The position numbers were made by a program, and so were the translations under genes. A stretch of DNA of 35,899 nt from Hyphomicrobiales bacterium. GTDB lineage: Bacteria > Pseudomonadota > Alphaproteobacteria > Rhizobiales > Methyloligellaceae. The stretch's first letter is position 1; every line of letters starts with the position of its first letter. This document shows, one piece after another, positions 7,626 to 16,050 of the stretch. Under the pieces are notes generated by a model. It saw nothing but the letters and a program-made list of their open reading frames with translations, had not been told where the DNA came from and searched no databases. The stretch is from NCBI GenBank assembly GCA_028280515.1, contig JANQLP010000225.1, forward strand, positions 1-35,899, written 5' to 3'.

Positions 7626-9230
7626 TCAGCCGCGCAGCCGGGTGAGCTGTTCGCCGTAACCATCCGGGTTGACGACCACGTCGATCAGCGCGGGTCCCTC
7701 GACGGCGAGCGCTTGTCGCAGAGCGGCTGCGAAATCATGCTCTTCTTCGACACGCCATGCCGTGCACCCCAGACCTTCCGCCGCCTGGGCGAAGTTGGTG
7801 CTGGGATACCGCACGCCGCGCGACCGGTACTGCTGGCGCTGCTGCTTGATGTCGATGAGCGACAGCGCAGCATCATTGATGACGATGACGGTGACATCGG
7901 CGTTGTGCTCGACCGCGGTGGTGAGCTCGGCCAGCATCATCATCATGCCGCCATCGCCGGTGACCGCGACGACCGGCCGGTCCGGCTGCTCAAACCAGGA
8001 GGCGAGCGCGGCCGGCAGGGCGTACCCCATGGTCGACAGCCCGTTGGACTTGAGCACACCGAACGGGTCATCGGCCGGCCACGCGTTGAACGTGGCGAAC
8101 ATATGCGCTCCGGCGTCGACAGTGAGGCGTGTGCCCTCGGCCGTTGTCTCGGCCAGCGTTTCGATGACGCTCTGGACCGTATGTCCAGCACCTTCAAGGG
8201 AGACGGATGCGGCAATGCGCTGCCGCGCATCCGAAATCTTCTCAGCCGTCCAATCGCTTGATTTCAAGCGGGAATTCAAGTGCTCCACCATCCGGCAAAG
8301 GTCCCCGGTGAGGCGCACATGGGGCGTGACGGGAAGGGGTGTCGATTGCGCCACACACAGATCGACGACCGGACACTGGTATGGCCAGTCTCCGGGAATG
8401 ATCTCGATGGCGTCGAAACCGAACAGGACAATCAGGTCCGCGTCATGAAGGAGCTGCGCCTCGGCCACAGCGCCGGTGAAATGCCCGGCGAACCCCGGGT
8501 GTCTGGACGGCAGGACGCCGGATGCCTTGTAGCTTGTCAGCACCGGGCAGCCGAGAATATCGGCAAGCTGTCTGAGCGCCCGCGGAGCCGTACCGTGGCG
8601 AGCCTCGATTCCGGCGAAAATGACCGGCTTGCGCGCCTGGTCGAACAGCCTCTGGGCCGCCTCCAACTCGTCACCGGACAGCGGAGAGGGTCTGGCGTCG
8701 GCGCGCTTTGTCGCGCCGTGCGCGGCGCGTGCTGTTGCATCGCCCGCCGTCAGATCGAGCTGCACGGGTCCACGCGGCGGTGTCAAGGCCGCCTCCAGCG
8801 CGTTGGCCAGAAGCGCCGCTCCGTCGTCGGGCCGCAAGCGCCCCTGAAACTTGGTAATGGGTGCGTACAGCGCGTTCTGGTCGAGGGCCTGATGCGGCGA
8901 TGAGGCCGGTCCGTCGGTAATGAGAACGACCGGGGCCTTTTCCAGCGACGCATAGGCAATACCGTTCACGGCGCTGGTGGCGCCGGGTCCGATTCCCGTC
9001 AGCAGCACACCGGGAGTGCCGGTCAGTTCGCCCGTCACCGCCGCCATGATCGCCGCCGCCGTTTCGGTTCGCGTCAGCACGAACTCCACATCGGCGTCGC
9101 CCGCCGCTTCGATCAGAGCGAGGCTCGATCCGCCGCCGGGAATCCCGAAAATGCGTTTCACGCCGGCGCTTTTGAGCATTTCGACAAGGACATTGGCCAG
9201 ATTGGCCGTGGCGGTCTCGTAGAGGTTCAT
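7626..9230 (-). CDS. Acetolactate synthase-like thiamine-diphosphate enzyme
   Basis: The 534-residue product has the three-domain layout of the pyruvate oxidase/acetohydroxyacid synthase superfamily. The N-terminal Pyr domain has the cofactor-activating glutamate (Glu56 in RTETAAA). A central domain of about 190-330 has reduced FAD-type features. The C-terminal PP domain has the ThDP motif GDG at 425-427 with Asn-Asp 27 residues on. It is probably not the biosynthetic IlvB: it is shorter, has no IlvH partner, and is translationally coupled (ATGA overlap) to an RraA-fold aldolase. A catabolic 2-oxoacid decarboxylase or carboligase is more likely. The substrate cannot be read from sequence. Confidence 0.88.
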   Translation of the reverse strand: MNLYETATANLANVLVEMLKSAGVKRIFGIPGGGSSLALIEAAGDADVEFVLTRTETAAAIMAAVTGELTGTPGVLLTGIGPGATSAVNGIAYASLEKAPVVLITDGPASSPHQALDQNALYAPITKFQGRLRPDDGAALLANALEAALTPPRGPVQLDLTAGDATARAAHGATKRADARPSPLSGDELEAAQRLFDQARKPVIFAGIEARHGTAPRALRQLADILGCPVLTSYKASGVLPSRHPGFAGHFTGAVAEAQLLHDADLIVLFGFDAIEIIPGDWPYQCPVVDLCVAQSTPLPVTPHVRLTGDLCRMVEHLNSRLKSSDWTAEKISDARQRIAASVSLEGAGHTVQSVIETLAETTAEGTRLTVDAGAHMFATFNAWPADDPFGVLKSNGLSTMGYALPAALASWFEQPDRPVVAVTGDGGMMMMLAELTTAVEHNADVTVIVINDAALSLIDIKQQRQQYRSRGVRYPSTNFAQAAEGLGCTAWRVEEEHDFAAALRQALAVEGPALIDVVVNPDGYGEQLTRLRG

Positions 9231-9901
9231 CAGATGCCTTTGTACTTGGCCATCGCCTGCGTAAACGTCAGGCCGGCCCGAAGGTCCTCCACCGCCGCCG
9301 TGTCGTCGCGGTCGAGCCTTTCGGCGATCTCAAGCAATTCCTCGGCGCGCGCAGATGGCAGGCGCACAACGCCCGTTCCGTCGGCCACAAGAATGTCACC
9401 GGGCGACACCGCGACGCCGTCGATAACCACGGGCACGTTGATCTCCTCGATCTTCAACCGCAGCCGGCCGGTGGTCGGAACCATGTGGCGGGCAAAGACG
9501 GGGAAATCGAACTCGATCATCTCTTCCAGGTCGCGGACTGCGCCGTCCACCAGAAGACCGGCGACGCCCTTCAGTTTCGCGGCGAGCGAGGCCATGCCGC
9601 CCCAGGTCGAGGCTTCCGCACCGGCGCAGTCCACGGCGATGACGTCACCTGAGGATGCCGCGTCGATCATCGCACCCACCCGGAAGTCTTCGGATGTGAA
9701 GTCGCCATGGGCACCGGCGATCTCCTTCACGGTGACCGCCGGCCCGGCGAACCGGAAGCCCGGAGCAACAGCCTTGATGTGCGTGATCACGCTGTCATGG
9801 AGACCGGCGGCGTCAAGCGCATTCGCGAGCGTACTCGTCGCAAGCTTGCTTGCACGGTCAACGAGAGATGAGGGCGGACGGGTGATGTCGGACAAGGTCA
9901 T
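9230..9901 (-). CDS. RraA-family aldolase/decarboxylase (HMG/CHA aldolase type)
   Basis: The 223-residue product has the RraA fold and the divalent-metal aldolase motif G-x20-R-D-x2-E: Gly102, Arg123, Asp124, Glu127. That motif is present in 4-hydroxy-4-methyl-2-oxoglutarate/4-carboxy-4-hydroxy-2-oxoadipate aldolases, which also decarboxylate oxaloacetate. This points to an enzyme rather than an RNase E inhibitor. The frame opens at 10048, but that would run into the divergent ubiK region; ATG 9901 fits the family N-terminus, though no clear Shine-Dalgarno is seen. Its stop overlaps the ATG of the ThDP enzyme, so the two likely act in one pathway for a 4-hydroxy-2-oxoacid or its pyruvate product. 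Confidence 0.88.
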   Translation of the reverse strand: MTLSDITRPPSSLVDRASKLATSTLANALDAAGLHDSVITHIKAVAPGFRFAGPAVTVKEIAGAHGDFTSEDFRVGAMIDAASSGDVIAVDCAGAEASTWGGMASLAAKLKGVAGLLVDGAVRDLEEMIEFDFPVFARHMVPTTGRLRLKIEEINVPVVIDGVAVSPGDILVADGTGVVRLPSARAEELLEIAERLDRDDTAAVEDLRAGLTFTQAMAKYKGI

Positions 9902-9970
9902 GGGGTGCGTTGGAGAACCGGTTGGCAGGTCTTTCTGATTTGAATGGTTCCGGTGCGGCAGGTCAACGCC

Positions 9971-9999
9971 TTGATTGTAAGCGCTCGGCGCACCATAGT
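9971..9999 (+). promoter_or_regulatory. Predicted promoter of ubiK
   Basis: TTGATT (9971-9976), a 17-base spacer and CATAGT (9994-9999) precede the ubiK ATG by about 33 bases. This is in the divergent gap between the RraA-type gene and ubiK. Inferred by consensus. Confidence 0.45.
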
Positions 10000-10032
10000 C
10001 ATCGAAATCCCGTGAGAAGAGAGTGTCAGGCG

Positions 10033-10332
10033 ATGACCCAGACAACAAACCGCTTCTTCGACGAGCTTGCCCGTATGATGACCGACGCGACCGGCGCCGC
10101 GCAGGGACTGCGCACGGAAATCGACAATGTCATCCGCTCGCAGGCGGAGAAGGTCCTGAACGATCTGGATGTGGTACAACGCGAAGAATTCGATGCCATG
10201 AAGACCATGGCGCAGAAGGCGCGCGAGGAGAACGAGCGGCTCGAGACGCGCATTGCGGAACTTGAGCAACAGCTCGAACGCCTCGGTTCGGACAAGGGCG
10301 GCAAAAAGGCGCCGAGAGCCGCCAAGAGTTAG
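10033..10332 (+). CDS. ubiK: Ubiquinone biosynthesis accessory factor UbiK (YqiC/BMFP family)
   Basis: The product is 99 residues. The N-terminal part (TNRFFDELARMMTDATGAAQGLRTEI) and the heptad-rich coiled coil (about 45-85, NERLETRIAELEQQLERL) match the BMFP/UbiK family, followed by a short Lys/Ala-rich tail. UbiK forms a trimeric coiled coil, binds the lipid-carrying UbiJ and helps ubiquinone assembly. An in-frame upstream ATG at 9910 is rejected because it would cover the divergent promoter region. The gene is divergent from the RraA-type gene and precedes ybjN-proC, a common alphaproteobacterial neighbourhood. Confidence 0.9.
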   Translation: MTQTTNRFFDELARMMTDATGAAQGLRTEIDNVIRSQAEKVLNDLDVVQREEFDAMKTMAQKAREENERLETRIAELEQQLERLGSDKGGKKAPRAAKS

Positions 10333-10394
10333 CGCCGGAGGCCAGCCGGTCGCGCTATCCGGCTGTAAAACTGAAATATTCGCACCGTGCGTTT

Positions 10395-10414
10395 GCCGCG
10401 CCGCGGCCTTTTTT
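10395..10414 (+). terminator. Possible rho-independent terminator after ubiK
   Basis: A short GC stem, GCCGC/GCGGC (395-399 with 403-407), is followed by C and six Ts. The stem is only 5 bp, so termination may be partial. The rest of the 10333-10628 gap holds a second hairpin (GCGCACG/CGTGCGC at 10570-10587), about 40 bases before the ybjN start, and no gene. Confidence 0.45.
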
Positions 10415-10628
10415 CACCGTCACAATCGAACATATGTGCGCCATCACGGAAATTGGCGTGGACAAATCTGCTTGGCTGCTTGCGACTCATTCGACCCTAA
10501 GGTTATGTCGCAGGAGTTGTGGTTCACGAATCACGAAACGCAACATTTAGTGGGACTCCGGGGGGTGTCGCGCACGGTAGCGTGCGCACTGTGTCCTGCG
10601 CCCGCCAGGCCCGGAACAAAGGCAAGCC

Positions 10629-11126
10629 ATGGCGTCGATGGAACTCAATTACGAACGCAAAGGCCATCCGGTCGACTTGATCGAACAGATCGCAACCATG
10701 CATGACTGGGCGTTCGAGCGCAGCGCCGAAGACGAGCTGTCATTATGCGTCGGCGGCACCTGGAGCGATTACCAGATTTCCCTGAACTGGCGTGACGATC
10801 TTGAGGCCCTGCATCTGGCGTGCGCCTTCGACCTGACCGTATCCGATGCCCGGCTGAGCGAAGTCTACCGGTTGATGGCGACAATCAACGAGCAGCTCTG
10901 GATCGGCCATTTCGACTTGTGGCGGAACGAGAATCTGCTGTTGTTCCGGCACGGGCTGATGCTCAACGGCGCCGACCCGACGGTCTCCCAGTGCGAGGCC
11001 CTGCTTCAGGCGGCGGTTGAAGCATGCGAGCGCTACTACCAGGCTTTCCAGTTCGTGATCTGGGCCGGCAAATCGGCCGAGCAGTCGCTGGCGACGACCA
11101 TGTTCGAAACTGAAGGGCAGGCATGA
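10629..11126 (+). CDS. YbjN domain-containing protein
   Basis: The 165-residue product has the YbjN fold, resembling a type III secretion chaperone-like sensory domain. Conserved pieces include the W-x-D-Y-Q-I-S-LNW strand, LHLACAFDL, LMATINEQLWIGHFDLW and LLLFRHGLML. The biochemical role of the family is not established. Its last codons overlap proC by four bases (ATGA), implying translational coupling, and ybjN next to proC is a recurrent alphaproteobacterial pair. A GCAAGCC sequence precedes the ATG; the ribosome site is weak. Confidence 0.88.
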   Translation: MASMELNYERKGHPVDLIEQIATMHDWAFERSAEDELSLCVGGTWSDYQISLNWRDDLEALHLACAFDLTVSDARLSEVYRLMATINEQLWIGHFDLWRNENLLLFRHGLMLNGADPTVSQCEALLQAAVEACERYYQAFQFVIWAGKSAEQSLATTMFETEGQA

Positions 11127-11947
11127 CGCTGACGATCGGCGGGCCGCTTCTGTTGGTCGGCGCCGGCAAGATGGGCGGCGCACTTCTCGCCGGTTGGCTC
11201 GACCGCGGCATCGATCCCGACACCGTCTATATACAGGATCCGGCGGTTGCCGACGGCGTCGCCGCCCTGGTCAGGGAACGGGGCGCTCACCTCATCGGCA
11301 ATGCGAACGACATGTCGACCGCGCCGCGCGTAATGGTTCTGGCGGTCAAACCCCAGATGATGGACGCCGTGCTGCCGCCGCTGAAGGAAGCGGCTGGCAA
11401 AGACACGGTGGTGCTCTCTGTCGCCGCGGGAACGACACTCGCGAAGATAGAAGGCCATCTGGGCTCCGAGATCCCGATCGTGCGCGCGATGCCGAACACG
11501 CCGGCGGCCATTGGCCGCGGGATTTCGGTGGCGTGCGGCAATGGCAACGTCAGCGCAGAGCACAAAGCGATATGCGATGCGCTGTTGCAGGCGGTTGGCG
11601 TCGTTACGTGGACCGACAAAGAAGGAGATCTGGATGCGGTGACGGCCGTTTCGGGAAGCGGACCGGCTTACGTGTTTCTGCTGGCGGAATGTCTGGAAGA
11701 GGCCGGGGTCGCCGCCGGGCTCGACCGGGACCTCGCCCGCCAGCTTGCGCGCGAAACCGTCAGCGGGGCGGGGGAACTCCTCAGGCAGTCCGACGCGCCT
11801 GCGTCGAAGCTTCGCGAGAACGTGACGTCTCCGGCCGGCACGACGGCCGCGGCGCTCGAAGTCCTGATGGGCGCGGACGGGCTGCAGGACTTGCTGACCC
11901 GCGCGGTCAAGGCCGCGTCTGAACGGTCGCGCGAGCTGTCATCCTGA
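11123..11947 (+). CDS. proC: Pyrroline-5-carboxylate reductase
   Basis: ProC catalyses the last step of proline synthesis, the NAD(P)H-dependent reduction of 1-pyrroline-5-carboxylate. The 274-residue product has the N-terminal Rossmann motif GAGKMGGALL (about 13-22), LAVKPQ, the VRAMPNTPAAIGRGIS segment, and the C-terminal dimer domain signature from SGSGPAYVF through SPAGTTAAALEVL. It begins inside the ybjN stop region (ATGA). The 9-bp-stem hairpin at 11968-11995 just downstream probably ends the transcript. Identification is secure. Confidence 0.97.
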   Translation: MTLTIGGPLLLVGAGKMGGALLAGWLDRGIDPDTVYIQDPAVADGVAALVRERGAHLIGNANDMSTAPRVMVLAVKPQMMDAVLPPLKEAAGKDTVVLSVAAGTTLAKIEGHLGSEIPIVRAMPNTPAAIGRGISVACGNGNVSAEHKAICDALLQAVGVVTWTDKEGDLDAVTAVSGSGPAYVFLLAECLEEAGVAAGLDRDLARQLARETVSGAGELLRQSDAPASKLRENVTSPAGTTAAALEVLMGADGLQDLLTRAVKAASERSRELSS

Positions 11948-11967
11948 CGGGATTCGAAGGCGAAGGA

Positions 11968-11995
11968 GCCGCGCGGACGATCATGCCCGCGCGGC
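11968..11995. terminator. Bidirectional terminator-like hairpin between proC and the L,D-transpeptidase gene
   Basis: GCCGCGCGG (11968-11976) pairs perfectly with CCGCGCGGC (11987-11995) across a 10-base loop, between two convergent genes. Only three Ts follow, so it is a strong stem without a full T tract. Confidence 0.6.
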
Positions 11996-12005
11996 GGTTT
12001 CGTAA

Positions 12006-12647
12006 CTAGTTCGTCGAAAAGACGTCCTGCGACGAGCTGCTGGTCTGCACGTAGGACGCAGCTCCGCGGTAGGACTTTTTCGTCACGACCACTCTGGTGC
12101 CGACACGGGTCCGGTTGTAGAGGTCGATCACATCCTCGTTGTACATGCGAATGCAGCCCCGCGAGACCGAGCGGCCGATGAGCCATGGCGCGTCGGTGCC
12201 ATGGATGCGGTACAGCGTGTTGCCGAGATAGAGAGCCCGCACGCCCATCGGATTGCGCGGATGGCCGCCGGGCACGAAGCGTGGCAGTTTTGGATTCTCC
12301 CTGCGCATCGCCGCCGTCGGTGTCCAGCTCGGGTTCACCGCCTTTCTGGAGACGGGCAGGGTCCCGGACCAGAACGCCTCATTGTTGGGAATGGCGATCG
12401 GGTAAGAAATCGCCTTGTTTCCGGGAAGGATCTTGTACAGGCGCCGGTCGCCAATACTCACCAGGATGGTTCCGGGGCGTTCGCGCACTTTCAGGCTGAC
12501 CACGTGACGGCCGGTGGGGCCACCATTGCCGAACAGGTCGCCGAACAGACCCTGCGCATGAGCGCTTCCCGGCGAGACGGGCATGAAGGCCATGACGATG
12601 AACGCCGAGAAAACAGCGCCTTTCAGAAGTTGAAGAGTTGATCTCAT
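12006..12647 (-). CDS. L,D-transpeptidase (YkuD/ErfK family)
   Basis: The product is 213 residues with a Sec signal peptide ending at about SAHAQG (residue 31). The YkuD catalytic domain (about 55-192) has the conserved H-x-T motif at His149 (RIHGTDAP) and the S-R-G-C-I-R-M active site with nucleophile Cys165. Such enzymes make 3-3 peptidoglycan crosslinks or attach outer-membrane proteins to peptidoglycan. The PGGHPRNPMG stretch is usual for the ErfK type. ATG 12647 is chosen because it starts a proper signal peptide; the open frame to 12743 adds 32 polar residues. Confidence 0.93.
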   Translation of the reverse strand: MRSTLQLLKGAVFSAFIVMAFMPVSPGSAHAQGLFGDLFGNGGPTGRHVVSLKVRERPGTILVSIGDRRLYKILPGNKAISYPIAIPNNEAFWSGTLPVSRKAVNPSWTPTAAMRRENPKLPRFVPGGHPRNPMGVRALYLGNTLYRIHGTDAPWLIGRSVSRGCIRMYNEDVIDLYNRTRVGTRVVVTKKSYRGAASYVQTSSSSQDVFSTN

Positions 12648-12792
12648 GTTCTTTACGTCCTCGAAAATCGATTGCTCTGGAGGTGGCCATCTGCCGGGAA
12701 CCGCATGCACGGGGTGTGAGGCCCTCAAAAGTACGCGACACAAAGCCGACCCTGTGGACCTGAAGGGTCCTCAAGTTTCTGGGGATGAGAGA

Positions 12793-13191
12793 TCAGTTCC
12801 GAATGCGCGCAGTGCGAGCGATGATTTCGCCAGGAGGCCTGCCGGAGCGAAGTGAACCTTCGCCTGCGAGGACACGTAGCGCCGATGCCTGAGCCGCGGC
12901 CAGCGCCAGGCGGTCACCGAGTGTATCGGCAACAACCAGCTTCAGTTTTGGAGCAGGAAGAAACAGACGTGTGCGGCTGACGGCTGTAATGCTCACAAGC
13001 TGCTGACATGTGTCGCAGCCATAGTGGGCGCGCGCCTTGGGCCGTTTGCATGGCGTCCTGGCGTCCACTTTTTTGCGTGCCTGGTCTGTCGCCGGCTCCA
13101 ATTCCGCCGGTGCGGCTCCCGCTTCGAATGCCGGGTCGACGCCGGCCAGCGCGCCGCCGCCGATGAGCGCCGCAGCGAACGCAAAAAGCAT
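12793..13191 (-). CDS. Hypothetical exported protein with a CxxC motif
   Basis: From ATG 13191 the frame gives 132 residues: a hydrophobic N-terminus (MLFAFAAALIGGGALAG) ending in a likely signal cleavage near AGVDPA, then a basic stretch with a C-D-T-C pair, then an Ala/Leu-rich helix. An open frame to 13326 and an internal ATG at 13254 are alternatives, but neither has a better ribosome site. I recognise no family. Codon third positions are mostly G or C, which favours a real gene, but evidence is moderate. Confidence 0.45.
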   Translation of the reverse strand: MLFAFAAALIGGGALAGVDPAFEAGAAPAELEPATDQARKKVDARTPCKRPKARAHYGCDTCQQLVSITAVSRTRLFLPAPKLKLVVADTLGDRLALAAAQASALRVLAGEGSLRSGRPPGEIIARTARIRN

Positions 13192-13421
13192 AACGCAATG
13201 CCTGATTGCAGCCGAAATAGCCAACACTGCCCCCCAATCGAATTCCGGGATCATAGTCGTATAAATTTCTGAACGAGAAGCAAAATCATCGCATTGCGCC
13301 TTCACATTCATTTGAGCCAGTGGCACGCAAAAACTCCCTCTGCCATGCTTGTTCTTCGTGGGGAAAAGCGGGACGCCCGCACACGAGCGCCCCGAGTTGG
13401 CGGTCCGCCTGAGCGCGCTTC

Positions 13422-13697
13422 TCAGCGGACAATCAAACTGTGTAAGGGGCCGGACCGGCCGACCATGTTCCGGACCTTGGAGACCTGTTGAGGCGAAAGC
13501 TCGCGTGTCTCGATGGACTGCCGGATCTTTGCGATCCGCGCTCGCGCTTCGGCTGCGCGTTCGGCCGAAAACCGGTCAATCGCCGCGTCGACGCCCTTGA
13601 CCGGACCGAGCGCGACGGAGCCGGCGAGAAAAACCGTCGTGGTGTTCAGGACGATGGCGGAACCCGTCAGCACGACCACGATGATCCGTTTCAACAT
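13422..13697 (-). CDS. Small membrane-anchored or exported helical protein
   Basis: The 91-residue product begins with a hydrophobic segment (about 4-30) that is either a signal peptide or a membrane anchor. It continues with a charged amphipathic helix (DRFSAERAAEARARIAKIRQ). ATG 13697 is preceded by GGGAGA at good spacing; the longer frame from 13931 would cross the neighbouring promoter region and is rejected. No family recognised. The 95 bases between this gene and the previous small ORF hold nothing recognisable. Confidence 0.65.
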   Translation of the reverse strand: MLKRIIVVVLTGSAIVLNTTTVFLAGSVALGPVKGVDAAIDRFSAERAAEARARIAKIRQSIETRELSPQQVSKVRNMVGRSGPLHSLIVR

Positions 13698-13909
13698 GTC
13701 GTGTCTCCCGACAAGAGATCGTGTTGCCTGACGTTCCGGGAGGGCTTTTCGATGCCGATGCCGGAGACGTCTCTCGAACAGTTGGTCGCGGTGGGTCGGA
13801 AAAAGGTTCAAGCGACTTGTAAGCACCTGAAAAAAGGCGCGAATAATCTTTCCTTGTGGCGCCATGGGCCACGCTCTATCTTGCCGCGCAAAAGGGGGGA
13901 GGACCGTTC

Positions 13910-14266
13910 GTGACAGACAAGGCACCGGCACCTGAAATCACCTTCGATGACTTTCTCAAGGTCGACATTCGCGTCGGGATCGTGACGCGCGCCGAGCCGT
14001 TTCCGGAGGCGCGCAAGCCCGCTTTCAAGCTGTGGATCGATTTCGGGCCCGAGATCGGCGAGAAGAAGAGTTCCGCCCAGATCACCGTGCATTACACACT
14101 GGAGGACCTCGTCGGCCGCCAGGTCGCGGCAGTGGTCAATTTCCCGCCGCGCCAGATCGGACCGCTTATGTCCGAGGTTCTCACGCTCGGTTTCCCCGAT
14201 GAAAACGGGGAGGTGGTCCTGTTTGCGCCGGACCTGAAGGTTCCCGTTGGCGCCCGGCTTTATTGA
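13910..14266 (+). CDS. tRNA-binding protein, CsaA-like
   Basis: The 118-residue product is a single OB-fold tRNA-binding domain. DFLKVDIRVGIVTRAEPFPEARKPAFKLWIDFG matches the EMAP-II/CsaA type seen at the end of MetRS and in the CsaA chaperone. NFPPRQIGPLMSEVLTLGF and a C-terminal VPVGARLY also fit CsaA. Start: a GTG at 13910 preceded by a strong AGGGGGGAGGA site; an ATG at 13856 would add 18 residues over that site and is rejected. It is followed after 27 bases by a dehydrogenase gene. Confidence 0.93.
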   Translation: MTDKAPAPEITFDDFLKVDIRVGIVTRAEPFPEARKPAFKLWIDFGPEIGEKKSSAQITVHYTLEDLVGRQVAAVVNFPPRQIGPLMSEVLTLGFPDENGEVVLFAPDLKVPVGARLY

Positions 14267-14293
14267 GGACCGGGTGATGGAAACGGGGGTCGC

Positions 14294-15265
14294 GTGAAAG
14301 TCGTCATCACCGGAGGTGCGGGGTTTCTCGGCCAGAAGCTTGCGGCCTCTCTGCAGGAAAAAGGCAAGCTTGCGGGGGCGGACGGGTCCTTGTCGCCCAT
14401 CTCGGAGATCATCTGCGTCGATCGCGCCGTGCCGGGCGAACAACGCGATGGCGTGACATATGTCGAAGCTGACATTACGTCCAGGGGCGCATTCGACGCC
14501 GTCGTTCCGGAAGACACGGGGAGTGTTTTTCATCTGGCGGCGGTCGTGTCCGCCGAGGCCGAGGCCGATTTCGATCTCGGCATGCGGGTCAACCTGGACG
14601 CCACTCGTGCGCTCCTCGAACGCTGCCGGACACTGGAGCGACTGCCACGGCTCGTGTTTGTGAGTTCGGTTGCGGCGTTCGGGGTCGCCCCGTCCATCGT
14701 CGACGACGACACCCCGGTCCGTCCTCTCAACTCCTATGGCGTCGAGAAGGTCGTCGGCGAATATCTCGTAGGTGAATATGCTCGCCGGGGGTTCGTCGAC
14801 GGTCGGGCGGTACGCCTGCCGACGATTGTGATCCGGCCCGGTGTTCCGAACAAAGCCGCGTCTTCATTCGCGAGTTCCATTCTGCGCGAACCGCTTCAGG
14901 GCAAAACGGCTGTCTGCCCGGTGTCCAAGGATCTCGCGGTCTGGATCAAATCGCCTGCCGCGGCCGTAAACGACCTGATACACGCCCACGATACGCCGGG
15001 CGAAGGCTGGCCGGATGGATTGCGCGCGCTTAACTTGCCGGGACTGACCGTAACGGTTTCCGAGATGGTTGCGGCACTCGGGCGCGCCGGCGGCGACAAA
15101 GGGCTGATTTCGTGGGAACCCGATCCGGGCATCGAGGCGATTGTCGGATCGTGGCCGCAAGGAATGGTCACCGAGCGGGCCGATGCGCTCGGTTTTCGGG
15201 CGGATGAGAACGTCGACGCGATTGTGCGGCAGTTTCTGGTCGACGAGCTGGGCCGGTCCGCCTGA
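14294..15265 (+). CDS. NAD-dependent epimerase/dehydratase family protein, DenD-like
   Basis: The 323-residue extended SDR has the NAD motif TGGAGFLG (6-13) and the catalytic pair Tyr148/Lys152 (SYGVEK). The overall pattern resembles D-erythronate 2-dehydrogenase (DenD): [33 protein letters not shown], a late [13 protein letters not shown] segment and [15 protein letters not shown]. DenD oxidises D-erythronate to 2-oxo-erythronate. The usual partners (OtnK kinase, OtnC aldolase, OtnI isomerase) are not nearby, so the substrate is inferred from similarity alone. The start is a GTG with GGGGG upstream. Confidence 0.85.
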   Translation: MKVVITGGAGFLGQKLAASLQEKGKLAGADGSLSPISEIICVDRAVPGEQRDGVTYVEADITSRGAFDAVVPEDTGSVFHLAAVVSAEAEADFDLGMRVNLDATRALLERCRTLERLPRLVFVSSVAAFGVAPSIVDDDTPVRPLNSYGVEKVVGEYLVGEYARRGFVDGRAVRLPTIVIRPGVPNKAASSFASSILREPLQGKTAVCPVSKDLAVWIKSPAAAVNDLIHAHDTPGEGWPDGLRALNLPGLTVTVSEMVAALGRAGGDKGLISWEPDPGIEAIVGSWPQGMVTERADALGFRADENVDAIVRQFLVDELGRSA

Positions 15266-15294
15266 ACCGCATTGACGACATGGGAGTTAACAAG

Positions 15295-16050
15295 ATGACT
15301 GAGGGACGTATCGCTTTCATTACCGGCGCCGGCAGCGGGATCGGACGGGCAACCGCGCTGTTGCTGCAGAAGAACGGATACTCGGTGGTGCTGACCGGGC
15401 GCCGCGAGGATGCTCTGGAAGAGACTGCGGGCATGGCCGAGGAGGGCGGCGGCACCATGTGCCCCGTGCCGATGGATGTCGGCGACCCGGGCTCTGTCGC
15501 CGCCGCCTTCGCACGAACAAAAGAGACGTTCGGGCGGCTCGACCTGCTGTTCAACAATGCCGGGACCAGCGCCCCCGGCGTGCCGATGGAAGAGTTGACG
15601 CCGGAGCAATGGCAGACGGTTGTGAACGTAAACCTCTCAGGTTCGTTCTACTGCGCGCAGCAGGCGATCAACATGATGAAGGCGCAAACGCCAAAGGGCG
15701 GACGCATCATCAACAACGGGTCTATTTCGGCGCACGTTCCCCGTCCGTTTTCCGCCCCCTACACGTCGACGAAACATGCCATCACCGGCCTCACCAAGAG
15801 CATCTCGCTCGACGGGCGGGAGCATGATATTGCCTGCGGCCAGATCGACATCGGCAACGCCCTGACCGAGCGCACGGAGCGTATGACCAAAGGCGTGCCG
15901 CAGGCCGACGGAACGACCAGGGTCGAGCCGGTGATGACGGCGGAGCAGGTCGCGAATGCGGTCCTCTATATGGACTCCCTGCCGCTGGAGACGAATGTGC
16001 AATTCATGACGATCATGGCGACGAAAATGCCCTATATCGGCCGTGGTTAG
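15295..16050 (+). CDS. Classical short-chain dehydrogenase/reductase
   Basis: The 251-residue product has the TGAGSGIG cofactor motif, NNAG, an S-I-S segment and catalytic Y-T-S-T-K. The substrate is unknown. The frame opens at ATG 15280, but GGGAG precedes ATG 15295 at proper spacing, so the latter is preferred. It lies 29 bases after the DenD-like gene, so both may serve the same sugar-acid pathway. The TAG stop at 16048-16050 is followed by AGCC, the same junction as in pth and lgt. Confidence 0.9.
   Translation: MTEGRIAFITGAGSGIGRATALLLQKNGYSVVLTGRREDALEETAGMAEEGGGTMCPVPMDVGDPGSVAAAFARTKETFGRLDLLFNNAGTSAPGVPMEELTPEQWQTVVNVNLSGSFYCAQQAINMMKAQTPKGGRIINNGSISAHVPRPFSAPYTSTKHAITGLTKSISLDGREHDIACGQIDIGNALTERTERMTKGVPQADGTTRVEPVMTAEQVANAVLYMDSLPLETNVQFMTIMATKMPYIGRG

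Noticed and set aside
9230-10048. Longer start for the RraA-type gene at 10048
   Set aside because: It would cover the divergent ubiK promoter and start codon, and the added 49 residues look non-coding.
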